Part shown: positions 8,288-16,565 of the stretch, piece after piece
Position numbering within the stretch: position 1 is the stretch's first letter
Layout: each line of letters starts with the position of its first letter
Assembly (NCBI GenBank): GCA_913053875.1
Contig: CAJXGN010000001.1
Coordinates: forward strand, 62,001-126,000
Source: an uncultured Agromyces sp.
Lineage (GTDB): Bacteria > Actinomycetota > Actinomycetes > Actinomycetales > Microbacteriaceae
Direction of reading: 5' to 3'
DNA: 64,000 bases
Notes under the pieces: model-generated
Told to the model about the DNA's origin: nothing
The model's database searches: none
What the model saw: only the letters and a program-made list of their open reading frames with translations
Made by a program: the position numbers and the translations under genes

Positions 8288-9895
8288 TCACATCCGGAAC
8301 AGGCCGAAGCCGGGCTCGGGCAGCGGCGTGCGACTGCAGACGTCGAGGGCGAGGCCGAGCACGGTGCGGGTGTCGCGGGGGTCGATGACGCCGTCGTCCC
8401 AGAGCCGGGCGCTGGCGTAGTACGGGCTGCCCTGCGACTCGTAGCGCTCGCGGACCGGCGCGCGGAAGGCGGCCTCGTCGTCGTCGGACCACTCCTCGCC
8501 GCGACCCTCGAGCTGGTCGCGCTTGACGGTCGCGAGCACGGATGCCGCCTGCTCGCCGCCCATCACCGAGATGCGGGCGTTCGGCCACATCCAGAGGAAG
8601 CGGGGCGAGTACGCCCGCCCGCACATCGAGTAGTTGCCGGCGCCGAACGACCCGCCGATCACGACCGTGAGCTTCGGCACGCGGGTGGTCGCGACCGCGG
8701 TCACCATCTTCGCGCCGTGCTTGGCGATGCCGCCGGCCTCGGCGTCGGTGCCGACCATGAACCCCGAGATGTTCTGCAGGAACATGAGCGGGATGCCGCG
8801 CTGGTCGCACAGCTCGATGAAGTGCGCACCCTTCATGGCCGACTCGCTGAACAGCACGCCGTTGTTGGCGACGATGCCGACCGGGTGGCCGTGGATGCGC
8901 GCGAAACCGGTGACGAGCGTGTCGCCGTACTCGCGCTTGAACTCGTGGAGGTCGCTGTCGTCGACCAGGCGCGCGATGACCTCGCGCACGTCGTAGGGCT
9001 GCTGCACGTCGACGGGCACGGCGGCGGTGAGCTCGGCCTCGTCGAGGGCGGGCGGATGCGTCGGGGCGACGCTCCACGCCGGAGCGGCCGGCGGCGGCAC
9101 GGTCGCGACGATGTCGCGCACGATCGCGAGGGCGTGCTCGTCGCTCTCGGCGAGGTGGTCGGCGACGCCCGAGGTGCCCGCGTGCAGGTCGCCGCCACCG
9201 AGCTCCTCGCCCGTGACGACCTCGCCGATGGCGGCCTTCACGAGCGGCGGGCCGCCGAGGAAGATGGTGCCCTGGTTCCGCACGATCACGGTCTCGTCGC
9301 TCATCGCCGGCACGTACGCGCCGCCCGCGGTGCACGAGCCGAGCACGGCGGCGATCTGCGGGATGCCCGCGGCCGACATGCGCGCCTGGTTGTGGAAGAT
9401 GCGCCCGAAGTGGTCGCGGTCGGGGAAGACCTCGTCCTGCATCGGCAGGAACGCGCCGCCCGAGTCGACCAGGTAGATGCAGGGCAGGCGGTTCTCGAGG
9501 GCGATCTCCTGCGCCCGCAGGTGCTTCTTCACGGTCATCGGGAAGTACGTGCCGCCCTTCACCGTCGGGTCGTTGCAGACGACCATCACGTGGCGGCCGT
9601 GCACGAGGCCGATGCCGGCGATGACGCCGGCCGCGGGCGTGTCGTCGTCGTAGAGGCCGTCGGCGGCGAGCGGCGCGACCTCGAGGAACGGACTGCCGTC
9701 GTCGAGCAGGTGGTCGACGCGGTCGCGCGGGAGGAGCTTGCCGCGGGCGACGTGCCGGTCGCGGGAGGCGTCGGGTCCGCCGCGCGCGGCGCGCTCGAGC
9801 CGGGCGCGCAGGTCGTCGGCCAGTTCGGCGTGCGCGCGGGCTCGGGCCTGCGCCTGGTCGGATGCCGCGTCGAGCGTGCTCGTCAGGGTGGCCAT
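8288..9895 (-). CDS. accD1: Acyl-CoA carboxylase beta subunit (carboxyltransferase, methylcrotonyl-CoA type)
   Basis: 535 aa. N- and C-terminal carboxyltransferase domains, with [36 protein letters not shown] and [13 protein letters not shown] near the acyl-CoA and biotin pockets. The KGGTYFP, SGGAFLP and GNYSMCGRA signatures resemble MCC-beta rather than AccA/AccD or PccB. It is the first gene of a five-gene minus-strand operon ending in the frameshifted lyase. Two palindromes 43-90 bases upstream (9938-9957 and 9966-9981) are likely repressor sites. Confidence 0.93.
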   Translation of the reverse strand: MATLTSTLDAASDQAQARARAHAELADDLRARLERAARGGPDASRDRHVARGKLLPRDRVDHLLDDGSPFLEVAPLAADGLYDDDTPAAGVIAGIGLVHGRHVMVVCNDPTVKGGTYFPMTVKKHLRAQEIALENRLPCIYLVDSGGAFLPMQDEVFPDRDHFGRIFHNQARMSAAGIPQIAAVLGSCTAGGAYVPAMSDETVIVRNQGTIFLGGPPLVKAAIGEVVTGEELGGGDLHAGTSGVADHLAESDEHALAIVRDIVATVPPPAAPAWSVAPTHPPALDEAELTAAVPVDVQQPYDVREVIARLVDDSDLHEFKREYGDTLVTGFARIHGHPVGIVANNGVLFSESAMKGAHFIELCDQRGIPLMFLQNISGFMVGTDAEAGGIAKHGAKMVTAVATTRVPKLTVVIGGSFGAGNYSMCGRAYSPRFLWMWPNARISVMGGEQAASVLATVKRDQLEGRGEEWSDDDEAAFRAPVRERYESQGSPYYASARLWDDGVIDPRDTRTVLGLALDVCSRTPLPEPGFGLFRM

Positions 9896-9937
9896 GCCCG
9901 CCTCTCCGTCGATGGCGTCGCGCGTTCGCGCGCATTT

Positions 9938-9957
9938 CAGTTAGTGATCACTCACTG
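9938..9957. promoter_or_regulatory. Operator-like palindrome 1 upstream of the carboxylase operon
   Basis: The 20-bp sequence CAGTTAGTGATCACTCACTG differs from a perfect palindrome by one base pair and lies 43 bases upstream of the accD1 start. Its centre is 26 bp from palindrome 2, so two TetR dimers would bind near one face of the helix. Confidence 0.65.
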
Positions 9958-9965
9958 GAATTCAG

Positions 9966-9981
9966 GTTAGCGATCGCTAAC
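9966..9981. promoter_or_regulatory. Operator-like palindrome 2 upstream of the carboxylase operon
   Basis: GTTAGCGATCGCTAAC is a perfect 16-bp palindrome about 71 bases upstream of accD1. Its arms reappear in the inverted repeat in front of the TetR gene at 11467 (GGTTAGCG...TAACC), which points to that regulator as the repressor of this operon. Confidence 0.7.
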
Positions 9982-10044
9982 TGAAGTGGCAAGTCAGGTG
10001 CCCGGTCGGGTGACGGATGCCTCGGGGCGGGCGCGGCACGCGAC

Positions 10045-10617
10045 TCAGCAGCGCCGCGCCTCGAGCGCCGCACCGAGCGCCTCGACGCCGAACCGCCAGG
10101 CCTCCTCGACATCGCCGCTCAGTCGGAACGCACCCGCGTGCTGCATCCCGATGAACCCGGTCATCCAGGCGGTGATGGTGCGGGCGGCGGCGAGTTCGTG
10201 GTCGGGTCCGGCGAGCCGGCGCCCGAGTGCGAGCACCGCGGCGCTCGCGCTCGCGAGCACTTCCGTGCGAGGTCGGGCGGCATCGGGCAGGGGCCCGAAG
10301 AGGAGCCCGAAGGCGACCGGCGCCTCCGCGGCGTACTCGCGCGTCGCGTCGGCCACCGCGCCGAGCGCGCCCCGCGCGTCCGCCGGCGCCCCGGCGAGGG
10401 CGCGGTCGACGCGGTCACCGACCTCCAGCGCCGTCGCCTCCAACGCGAGGCGCAGCAGGTCGTCGCGCCCCGCGACCCGCTTGTACAGTGAGGGCGCCCG
10501 GACGCCGACGGCCGAGGCGACCGCCTGCATGGTCAGCCCGTCGGCGCCGCGCTGCTCGAGGATGCGCCGAGCCTCCGTGACGACCTGCTCGGTGGACGTG
10601 CGTTCCGGTGCGGGCAC
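10045..10617 (-). CDS. TetR/AcrR family regulator with WHG-type C-terminal domain
   Basis: 190 aa. N-terminal HTH with VVTEARRILEQRGADGLTMQ, VGVRAPSLYKRVAGRDDLL; the C-terminal region (AAEAPVAFGLLFGPLP, AWMTGFIGMQHAGAFRL) matches the WHG ligand domain of TetR proteins. It is divergent from the MBL-fold hydrolase at 10679. A palindrome at 10635-10655 covers that gene's -35 box, so it most likely represses the hydrolase and itself. The effector is unknown. Confidence 0.88.
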   Translation of the reverse strand: MPAPERTSTEQVVTEARRILEQRGADGLTMQAVASAVGVRAPSLYKRVAGRDDLLRLALEATALEVGDRVDRALAGAPADARGALGAVADATREYAAEAPVAFGLLFGPLPDAARPRTEVLASASAAVLALGRRLAGPDHELAAARTITAWMTGFIGMQHAGAFRLSGDVEEAWRFGVEALGAALEARRC

Positions 10618-10634
10618 GGCGCCTCCTTCGCTCG

Positions 10635-10655
10635 ATGGCTATTGACAGTAGCCAT
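10635..10655. promoter_or_regulatory. TetR operator in the divergent TetR/MBL promoter
   Basis: The inverted repeat ATGGCTA-N7-TAGCCAT overlaps the TTGACA box. Further half-sites of the form ATAGCTA and ATAGCC follow at 10657-10675, so binding would block both divergent promoters. Confidence 0.6.
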
Positions 10656-10671
10656 CATAGCTAATTACCAT
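10642..10671 (+). promoter_or_regulatory. Promoter of the MBL-fold hydrolase, probably leaderless
   Basis: Consensus -35 TTGACA at 10642-10647, 18-base spacer, -10-like TACCAT at 10666-10671. The ATG at 10679 lies about where transcription should start and no ribosome binding site is present, so the mRNA is probably leaderless. Confidence 0.55.
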
Positions 10672-10678
10672 AGCCTTC

Positions 10679-11401
10679 ATGCGACTCGCCACGAACCTGC
10701 ACCGCGTCGGCAACGACATCGTCGCGTCCTACCTCGTCGCCGACGACTCCGGCGTCACGATGATCGACACCGGCCTCGCCGGCCAGTGGGACGACCTCGT
10801 CGCCGAGCTCGACGCCATGGGTCGCTCGCTCGACGACGTGCGCGGCGTCGTGCTCACGCACGGCGACTCCGACCACATCGGCATGGCCGAGCGCCTGCGC
10901 CGCGACCACGGCGTGCCGATCCACGTGCACGAGGCGGATGCCGCTCGCGCCCGCGGCACCGAGAAGGCGCCGTCGGTCGCCTGGGGGCGCATGCGCCTCG
11001 CGCCCGTCGCACGCTTCCTGGGGTACGCCATGACCCACGGCGGCCTGAAGACCGCCTACCCGGCCGAGGTGACGACCGTCGCCGACGGCCAGGTGCTCGA
11101 CCTGCCCGGCGCACCCCGCGTGATCGGCGTGCCCGGCCACTCCTCCGGCAGCATCGCGGTGCACCTGCCGACCGTCGACGCGGTCTGCGTCGGCGATGCG
11201 CTCACCACGCGGCACGTGCTCACGGGTGCGACCGGCCCCGGCCCGGCGCCGTTCACCGACGACCCGGCGATGGCGCTCGACTCCCTCGACGCGATCGCCG
11301 CGACCGGCGCGGTGTGGGTGCTGCCGGGCCACGGCGCACCCTGGCGCGGCGACGCGACGGACGCCGTCGCACGCGTGCGCGCTGCGGCCACCGCGGACTG
11401 A
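10679..11401 (+). CDS. MBL-fold metallo-hydrolase
   Basis: 240 aa. Metallo-beta-lactamase fold with MIDTGLAG and metal-binding THGDSDHIG (the HxHxDH equivalent, first His replaced as HGDSDH). Further ligands are PGHSSGSIAVHLP and a late PGHGAPW. It lies in its own transcription unit opposite the TetR at 10045, whose operator overlaps its promoter. The substrate cannot be deduced; quorum lactones, thioesters or glyoxalase-type esters are all hydrolysed by the superfamily. Confidence 0.85.
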   Translation: MRLATNLHRVGNDIVASYLVADDSGVTMIDTGLAGQWDDLVAELDAMGRSLDDVRGVVLTHGDSDHIGMAERLRRDHGVPIHVHEADAARARGTEKAPSVAWGRMRLAPVARFLGYAMTHGGLKTAYPAEVTTVADGQVLDLPGAPRVIGVPGHSSGSIAVHLPTVDAVCVGDALTTRHVLTGATGPGPAPFTDDPAMALDSLDAIAATGAVWVLPGHGAPWRGDATDAVARVRAAATAD

Positions 11402-11431
11402 ACCACGGGGCATCCGCTTGTCTCACCCACT

Positions 11432-11461
11432 CCTCTCGGTTAGCGTGGATTAACCGAGAGG
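11432..11461 (+). promoter_or_regulatory. 11-bp-arm inverted repeat covering the ribosome binding site of the TetR gene at 11467
   Basis: Arms CCTCTCGGTTA (11432-11442) and TAACCGAGAGG (11451-11461) are perfectly complementary with an eight-base spacer. As DNA it is an operator related to the accD1 sites; as RNA it would fold the GAGAGGG ribosome binding site into a stem. Confidence 0.65.
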
Positions 11462-11466
11462 GATCC

Positions 11467-12063
11467 ATGACCGAGACGCTCACCGACCGCGACCGCGCGA
11501 AGGCCGACCGCCGCGACGCGCTGCTCGACGCCGCGGCGCACCTGTTCGCCGAGCGCGGCTACGCCGGCGTGACCCTCGAAGACCTGGGCGCCGCAGTCGG
11601 CGTGCGCGGCCCCGCCGTCTACCGCCACTTCCCCGGCAAGGCCGCCGTGCTCGCCGCCGTGCTGCGCGACGCGAGCGCGGGCCTGCTCGAGGGCGGACGC
11701 GCCACGGTCGCGCGCGCGGCCGACGAGGCATCCGCCCTGCACGACCTGATCAGCTTCCACGTGGACTTCGCGCTCGCCAACGCCGACGTGATCCGCGTGC
11801 AGGACCGCGAGCTCGCGAGCCTGCCCGACGCCGACGCCCACGAGGTCAGGCGGCTGCAGCGCGAGTACGTCGAACTGTGGGTGGGCGTGCTCGCCCGCCT
11901 GAGGCCCGACCGGGCCGAACCCGAGTTGCGGATCCGGGCCCACGCGGCCTTCGGACTCATCAACTCGACCCCGCACAGCGCCCGAGCACATGGGCGGCGA
12001 CCGGCGGACGACGTGGTCCGCCGCATCCTGGAGGACATGGCATGGAGCAGCCTCGCGTCGTGA
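11467..12063 (+). CDS. TetR/AcrR regulator, candidate repressor of the leucine-catabolic operon
   Basis: 198 aa from ATG 11467 after GAGAGGG. HTH residues about 15-60 (LLDAAAHLFAERGYAGVTLEDLG, VYRHFPGKAAVLAAVL); the C-terminal domain resembles that of TetR proteins found beside acyl-CoA carboxylase genes (ISFHVDFALANADVIRVQDREL). Its upstream inverted repeat shares arms with the two palindromes before accD1, so self-control plus control of the carboxylase operon is inferred, with an acyl-CoA intermediate as the likely effector. The 3' end overlaps the GNAT gene by 22 bases. Confidence 0.87.
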   Translation: MTETLTDRDRAKADRRDALLDAAAHLFAERGYAGVTLEDLGAAVGVRGPAVYRHFPGKAAVLAAVLRDASAGLLEGGRATVARAADEASALHDLISFHVDFALANADVIRVQDRELASLPDADAHEVRRLQREYVELWVGVLARLRPDRAEPELRIRAHAAFGLINSTPHSARAHGRRPADDVVRRILEDMAWSSLAS

Positions 12064-12455
12064 GCCTGCGCGCGATCCGCGCACGCGACCTCGACGAACT
12101 CCCGCGACTCGAACCCGACTTCGCCGAGGGGACTGAAGCGGCGCATGCCCGTTGGCGGCGCCTGCTCGCCGAGCCCGGCGTCGACGCACGACTCGTGCGC
12201 GCCGACGGCGAACCGGTCGGCACGGTCGTGCGGCAGACCGGGCCCGCGGGCTCGGAGATCACCTGCCGCATCCACCCCGACCAGCAGGGCCGCGGCATCG
12301 GCACGCGCGCCGTGCGGCTCTTCCTCGACACCCAGCCGCGCCCTGTGCACGCGCGCACCGCGACCGACGACCACGCCTCGATCGCCGTGCTCGAGCACAC
12401 CGGCTTCACGCCGGTCGCCGACGACGCGGACGGCATCGTCTTCCGCCTCGACTGA
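12042..12455 (+). CDS. GNAT family N-acetyltransferase
   Basis: 137 aa from ATG 12042, with GGAGG eight bases upstream inside the preceding TetR gene. The acetyl-CoA pyrophosphate loop HPDQQGRGIGTRAV (residues about 82-95) and the ending SIAVLEHTGFTPVADD are typical of GNAT proteins. It is translationally coupled to the TetR and may belong to the same regulon. The acceptor substrate is unknown. Confidence 0.85.
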   Translation: MEQPRVVSLRAIRARDLDELPRLEPDFAEGTEAAHARWRRLLAEPGVDARLVRADGEPVGTVVRQTGPAGSEITCRIHPDQQGRGIGTRAVRLFLDTQPRPVHARTATDDHASIAVLEHTGFTPVADDADGIVFRLD

Positions 12456-12474
12456 CGTCGAGGCCCCGCCGGCG

Positions 12475-12783
12475 CTAGAGGTCGTCGCCGCGCTGCTCGA
12501 GCGCGAGCTCGTGGATGCGCTGCGCGAGCTCGACGTCGCGACCGGTGACGCCGCCGACGTCGTGCGAGCTCAACGTGAAGACGACCCGGCCCCAGCCGAG
12601 CTCGACGTCGGGATGGTGCTCCTGCGCATCGGCGACGACCGCGACGGCGTCGAGCAGCCGCACGGCGCTCGCGAAGTCGGGGGTGGTGTACTCGGCCCGC
12701 AGCGCGCCCGGGCCGTGCGTGAACGCGGTCTCGGCGAGCGGGCCCTCGGTGTCGGCGGGCGAGAGGATGCGACGATCGCTCAT
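12475..12783 (-). CDS. 4a-hydroxytetrahydrobiopterin dehydratase (pterin-4a-carbinolamine dehydratase)
   Basis: 102 aa from ATG 12783 (MSDRRILSP). The family motif is clear: HHPDVELGWGRVVFTLSSHD, with the two catalytic-region His at about 60-61 and a third in SSHDVGG. It dehydrates the carbinolamine formed when pterin-dependent hydroxylases act, but also occurs in bacteria without such hydroxylases. It is convergent with the GNAT gene across a 19-base gap. No pterin hydroxylase lies in this window, so the physiological role is open. Confidence 0.88.
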   Translation of the reverse strand: MSDRRILSPADTEGPLAETAFTHGPGALRAEYTTPDFASAVRLLDAVAVVADAQEHHPDVELGWGRVVFTLSSHDVGGVTGRDVELAQRIHELALEQRGDDL

Positions 12784-12844
12784 GATCTCACCGTGCCATG
12801 CGCGCGACGATTCGTCCATGGCCCGCCCGCCGCACCGAGTCGCA

Positions 12845-14224
12845 TCACATCAATAGCGCTCGGCCGGGACTGCGCAGGATCGCCCCCACGTCGGCCAGGA
12901 ACCGGGACGCCTGCGCCCCGTCGACCAGCCGGTGGTCGAACGAGAGGCTGAGCGTCATCACGTCGCGCAACGCGACCTCGCCGCGGTGCTCCCACGGCAT
13001 GCGGCGCACCGCGCCGGTCGCGAGGATCGCCGCCTCGCCCGGGTTCAGGATGGGCGTGCCCGCGTCGATGCCGAACACGCCGATGTTCGTGATCGTCATC
13101 GTGCCGCCGGCGAGGTCGGCGGGCGGCGTCTTGCCGTCGCGGGCCGTGGCGGCGAGCTCGCCGATCGCGTCGGCCAGCTCGAGCAGCGACATGCGCTCGG
13201 CGTCGCGCACGTTCGGCACGAGCAGCCCGCGCTCGGTCGCGACAGCGATGCCGAGGTTCACGTAGTGGTGCTGCACGATCTCGTGCGCCTCGTCGTCCCA
13301 CCGCGAGTTCAGCTCGGGCATGCGCGCGAGCGCGATGCACGTCGCCTTCGCGGCCATCGCGAGCATGGTGACCCGGTGCCCCGCGGTCGCCCGGTCGTCG
13401 CGCAGCTCGTCGAGCAGCTCGGTCGAAGCGGTGACGTCCACGGTCAGGAACTCGGTCGCGTGCGGCGCGGTGAAGGCGCTGCGCACCATCGCCTCGGCGG
13501 TGTGCTTGCGCACCCCGCGCACCGGCGTGCGGGTCACGCGGTCGTCGGCCTGAGCCTCCGGCGCGCTCGGCGCCTCAGAGGCGGGGCGGTCGGCTGCCGC
13601 CTGCTCGACGTCGGCCCTCGTGATCAGCCCGCGCTCCCCAGTGCCCGAGAGCGACTCGAGGTCCACGCCGAGGTCGTGCGCGAGCTTGCGCACGGGCGGG
13701 GTCGAGCGCGGGCGCTCCGCAGGTCGCGGGCGCTCCAGCATGGTGGTCGCGCCGGCGACGGGCGCCGCGGGAGCCGGCTCGGCGGCTCGCACAGCCGGCG
13801 CGCTCGGCACCCTCCGCGCCTTCCGCTTCGGGTGGGACGCGTCCGCGGCGGCCCCGTACCCGACCAGGTTCGGCTCGCGCTTCGCGGGAACCTCGGGTGC
13901 GGGTGCCTCGGGTTCCGCCGCGGACGCTGCTTCGACGGCCGGCTCGGACTCGGAGGCCGGCGGCTCAGGAGCATCCGCCCCACCGACCTCGAACGTCATC
14001 AGGCTCGCCCCGACCTGCACGACCTCGCCGGGCTCGGCGTGCAGCGCGGTCACGACGCCGGCGACCGGCGAGGGCAGCTCGACGACCGCCTTGGCCGTCT
14101 CGACGTCGGCGACGATCTGGTTGAGCGAGACCTCGTCGCCGACCGCCACGCGCCAGTCGATCAGCTCGGACTCGGTCAGGCCCTCGCCGAGGTCGGGCAG
14201 GGCGAAGTCGCGTTCGGCGCTCAT
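12845..14224 (-). CDS. bkdC: Branched-chain 2-oxoacid dehydrogenase E2 (dihydrolipoyl acyltransferase)
   Basis: 459 aa. One lipoyl domain with the lipoylated Lys in DVETAKAVVELPSP, then an alanine/proline-rich linker, a peripheral subunit-binding domain (PPVRKLAHDLGVDLESLSGTG) and a catalytic domain ending in SFDHRLVDGAQ, which holds the His/Asp of the active site. The start overlaps the E1-beta stop by ATGA. It transfers the branched acyl group from E1 to CoA. The E3 lipoamide dehydrogenase is not in this window and is presumably shared. Confidence 0.93.
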   Translation of the reverse strand: MSAERDFALPDLGEGLTESELIDWRVAVGDEVSLNQIVADVETAKAVVELPSPVAGVVTALHAEPGEVVQVGASLMTFEVGGADAPEPPASESEPAVEAASAAEPEAPAPEVPAKREPNLVGYGAAADASHPKRKARRVPSAPAVRAAEPAPAAPVAGATTMLERPRPAERPRSTPPVRKLAHDLGVDLESLSGTGERGLITRADVEQAAADRPASEAPSAPEAQADDRVTRTPVRGVRKHTAEAMVRSAFTAPHATEFLTVDVTASTELLDELRDDRATAGHRVTMLAMAAKATCIALARMPELNSRWDDEAHEIVQHHYVNLGIAVATERGLLVPNVRDAERMSLLELADAIGELAATARDGKTPPADLAGGTMTITNIGVFGIDAGTPILNPGEAAILATGAVRRMPWEHRGEVALRDVMTLSLSFDHRLVDGAQASRFLADVGAILRSPGRALLM

Positions 14225-15231
14225 CCCTCCACCCCCGTCAGCGAGTTGGGTCGGCCGAGCACGCGATCGACCCCGTCGAGGATGCGGTCGAGGTCGGGCA
14301 GGTGGTGCTGCTCGAGCTTGGCGGGCGGGTAGGGCACGTCGTGCCCGGTGATGCGCACCGGGGCGGCCTCGAGGAACTCGAAGCAGCGCTCGGTGATGCT
14401 CGCCGCGATCTCGGCGCCGACGCCGCCCTGCTGCCCGGCCTCGTGCGTGATGACGAGGCGACCGGTGCGGCGTACCGACTGCTCGATGGTCGGGTAGTCG
14501 ACCGGCGACAGCGAGCGCAGGTCGATCACCTCGATCGAGACGCCGTCGTCGGCCGCTGCCGCGGCGGCGTCGCGTGCGACCTGCACGAGCGCGCCGTAGG
14601 TCACGAGGGTGACGTCGTCGCCGCGCTGCGCGAGGGTCGCCACGCCCATGGGCGGGGCATCGGCGAGATCGGCGTCGACGTCGACCTCCCCCTTCGCGTG
14701 GTAGCGGCGCTTGGGCTCGAAGAACAGCACCGGGTCGTCGCTGGCGATCGCCTGGCGCACCATCGTGTACGCGTCCTGCGGGTTCGCGCAGGCGACGACG
14801 CGCAGGCCCGACGTGTGCGTGAAGTACGCCTCGGGCGACTCGGAGTGGTGCTCGACCGCGCCGATGCCGCCGCCGAACGGGACACGGATCGTCAGGGGCA
14901 TCCGCACCCTGCCCTGCGTGCGGGCGTGCAGCTTGGCGACCTGCGCGACGATCTGGTCGAAGCCCGGGTAGATGAACCCGTCGAACTGGATCTCGCAGAC
15001 CGGACGGAAACCGCGGTACGCGAGGCCGACGGCGGTGCCGATGATGCCCGCCTCCGAGAGCGGAGTGTCGACCACGCGCGTGTCGCCGAAGTCGCGCTGC
15101 AGCCCGTCGGTGACGCGGAAGACGCCGCCGAGCGTGCCGATGTCCTCGCCGAGGAGCACGACGTGGTCGTCGTCCTCGAGCGCGCGACGGAGGCCGGCGT
15201 TGAGGGCCTGGCCCAGGGTGAGCGTGCTCAT
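14221..15231 (-). CDS. bkdB: Branched-chain 2-oxoacid dehydrogenase E1 beta
   Basis: 336 aa from ATG 15231 (MSTLTLGQALNAGL). Transketolase-like pyrimidine-binding domain with LLGEDIGTLGGVFRVTDGL and VDTPLSEAGIIGTAVGLA; C-terminal domain with VLFFEPKRRYHAKGEV and VDYPTIEQSVRRTGRLVITHE. It overlaps E1 alpha and E2 by four bases each. With E1 alpha it decarboxylates the 2-oxoacids of Leu, Ile and Val using thiamine diphosphate. Confidence 0.93.
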   Translation of the reverse strand: MSTLTLGQALNAGLRRALEDDDHVVLLGEDIGTLGGVFRVTDGLQRDFGDTRVVDTPLSEAGIIGTAVGLAYRGFRPVCEIQFDGFIYPGFDQIVAQVAKLHARTQGRVRMPLTIRVPFGGGIGAVEHHSESPEAYFTHTSGLRVVACANPQDAYTMVRQAIASDDPVLFFEPKRRYHAKGEVDVDADLADAPPMGVATLAQRGDDVTLVTYGALVQVARDAAAAAADDGVSIEVIDLRSLSPVDYPTIEQSVRRTGRLVITHEAGQQGGVGAEIAASITERCFEFLEAAPVRITGHDVPYPPAKLEQHHLPDLDRILDGVDRVLGRPNSLTGVEG

Positions 15232-16400
15232 GCGCGGCCCCCCTCTCCCCCGGTACCGGGTTCGTCGAACATCGCGAGGTAGCGCGCGTAGTGGTCGCGC
15301 TGGCGGTCGACGTGGCTGTTCGGCTCGGCGTACACGTGGTCGAAGATCGACAGCGGCTCGGGGTCGGGCAGGCTCACGCACGCGGCGCGCACGGCCGCCG
15401 CGGCCGCGTCGGCCTCACGGGCGATGTCGGATGCCCCGTCGTCGTCGAGCGCGCCGCGGGAGCGCAGCAGCGCCTCGAGCCGGGCGATCGGGTCGCGCCC
15501 GCGCCAGTCGTCGAGCTCCTCGTCGGTGCGGTACCGCTTCGGGTCGTCGGCCGTCGTGTGCGGCCCCATGCGGTAGGTGACGGCCTCGATGTACGTCGGG
15601 CCGCCGCCGGTGCGGGCGCGCTCGAGCGCGATGCGGGTCGCGGCCATGACCGCGAGCACGTCGTTGCCGTCGACGCGCATCCACGGGATGCCGAACCCGG
15701 CGGCACGCTGGGCGAGGTGCTGCGGCGACTGCAGGCCGACCGGCTCGGAGATCGCCCACTGGTTGTTCTGGCAGAAGAACACGACGGGCGCCTTGTAGGT
15801 GGCGGCGAACACGAGCGCCTCGCTCGCGTCGCCCTCGCTCGTGGCGCCGTCGCCGAAGTACGCGATCGCGGCCTGGTCGGTGCCGTCGCGCTGGATGCCC
15901 ATGGCGTAGCCGACGGCGTGCAGCGTCTGCGCTGCGATGATGATCTGCGGGGTCGCCATGCCCAGCTCGTACGGGTCCCACCCGGAGCCCGCGACGCCGC
16001 GCCAGACCTTCAGCAGGTCCTCCGGGCGCAGGCCTCGGCACCACGCGACGGCGTGCTCGCGATAGGACGAGAAGACGAAGTCGTCGTCGCGCAGGGCGTG
16101 GGCGGATCCGACCTGCGCGGCCTCCTGCCCGGCCAGCGGCGGCCACAGGCCGATCTCGCCCTGGCGCTGCAGCGCGGTGGCCTCGGCGTCCACGCGGTGG
16201 ATCACGACCATGTCGCGGTACAGCGCGAGCAGTGCGGCGTCGTCGAGGTCGGCGATCCACTGGTCGTACCCGGGAGCGGACACGCGAGCGCCGTCGGGGT
16301 CCAGGAGCTGCACGAACTCGGATGCCGCCTGGGCGGGCCGGTCGGTTCGGTGATGCGCGTCGGTGTCGCGCCCGTCGGAAAGGGTCATCGTCGATCCCAT
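15228..16400 (-). CDS. bkdA: Branched-chain 2-oxoacid dehydrogenase E1 alpha
   Basis: 390 aa from ATG 16400; an ATG at 16388 (MTLSDGR) is equally defensible. The ThDP motif reads GDGATSEGDASEAL followed by FCQNNQWAIS, and YRMGPHTTADDPKRYR is the conserved phosphorylation-loop region. LWPPLAGQEAAQVGSAHAL is the usual substrate-pocket entrance. First gene of the bkdABC operon. An Lrp-type regulator is divergent 165 bases away, the classic BkdR arrangement. Confidence 0.92.
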   Translation of the reverse strand: MGSTMTLSDGRDTDAHHRTDRPAQAASEFVQLLDPDGARVSAPGYDQWIADLDDAALLALYRDMVVIHRVDAEATALQRQGEIGLWPPLAGQEAAQVGSAHALRDDDFVFSSYREHAVAWCRGLRPEDLLKVWRGVAGSGWDPYELGMATPQIIIAAQTLHAVGYAMGIQRDGTDQAAIAYFGDGATSEGDASEALVFAATYKAPVVFFCQNNQWAISEPVGLQSPQHLAQRAAGFGIPWMRVDGNDVLAVMAATRIALERARTGGGPTYIEAVTYRMGPHTTADDPKRYRTDEELDDWRGRDPIARLEALLRSRGALDDDGASDIAREADAAAAAVRAACVSLPDPEPLSIFDHVYAEPNSHVDRQRDHYARYLAMFDEPGTGGEGGRA

Positions 16401-16536
16401 CGTCTCGTTCGCCGGGGTCGCCTCGTGAGCAACCCAGCGTGCCCGGCGGCTCTGCCGGGTCCTGCTTCGAGGGTAGGTCGATCAGTCACTCGGCTCAAGC
16501 ATTGACGGATGCGTTGAGCATGTTGCACGGTTTGAG

Positions 16537-16549
16537 ACGCGAATCGCGT
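16537..16549. promoter_or_regulatory. Palindrome between bkd operon and Lrp-type regulator
   Basis: ACGCGA-A-TCGCGT is a perfect interrupted palindrome 16 bases upstream of the regulator's ATG, inside its probable promoter. It is a candidate site for the Lrp/BkdR-type protein; family sites are usually longer and degenerate, so this is tentative. Confidence 0.4.
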
Positions 16550-16565
16550 GCTAACGTCCCGCACT

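Noticed and set aside
6225..9935. A 1236-codon open frame spanning both carboxylase genes
   Set aside because: Only the part from 8282 downstream matches biotin carboxylase; upstream it runs out of frame through the beta subunit gene, which is coded in another frame with its own start and stop.
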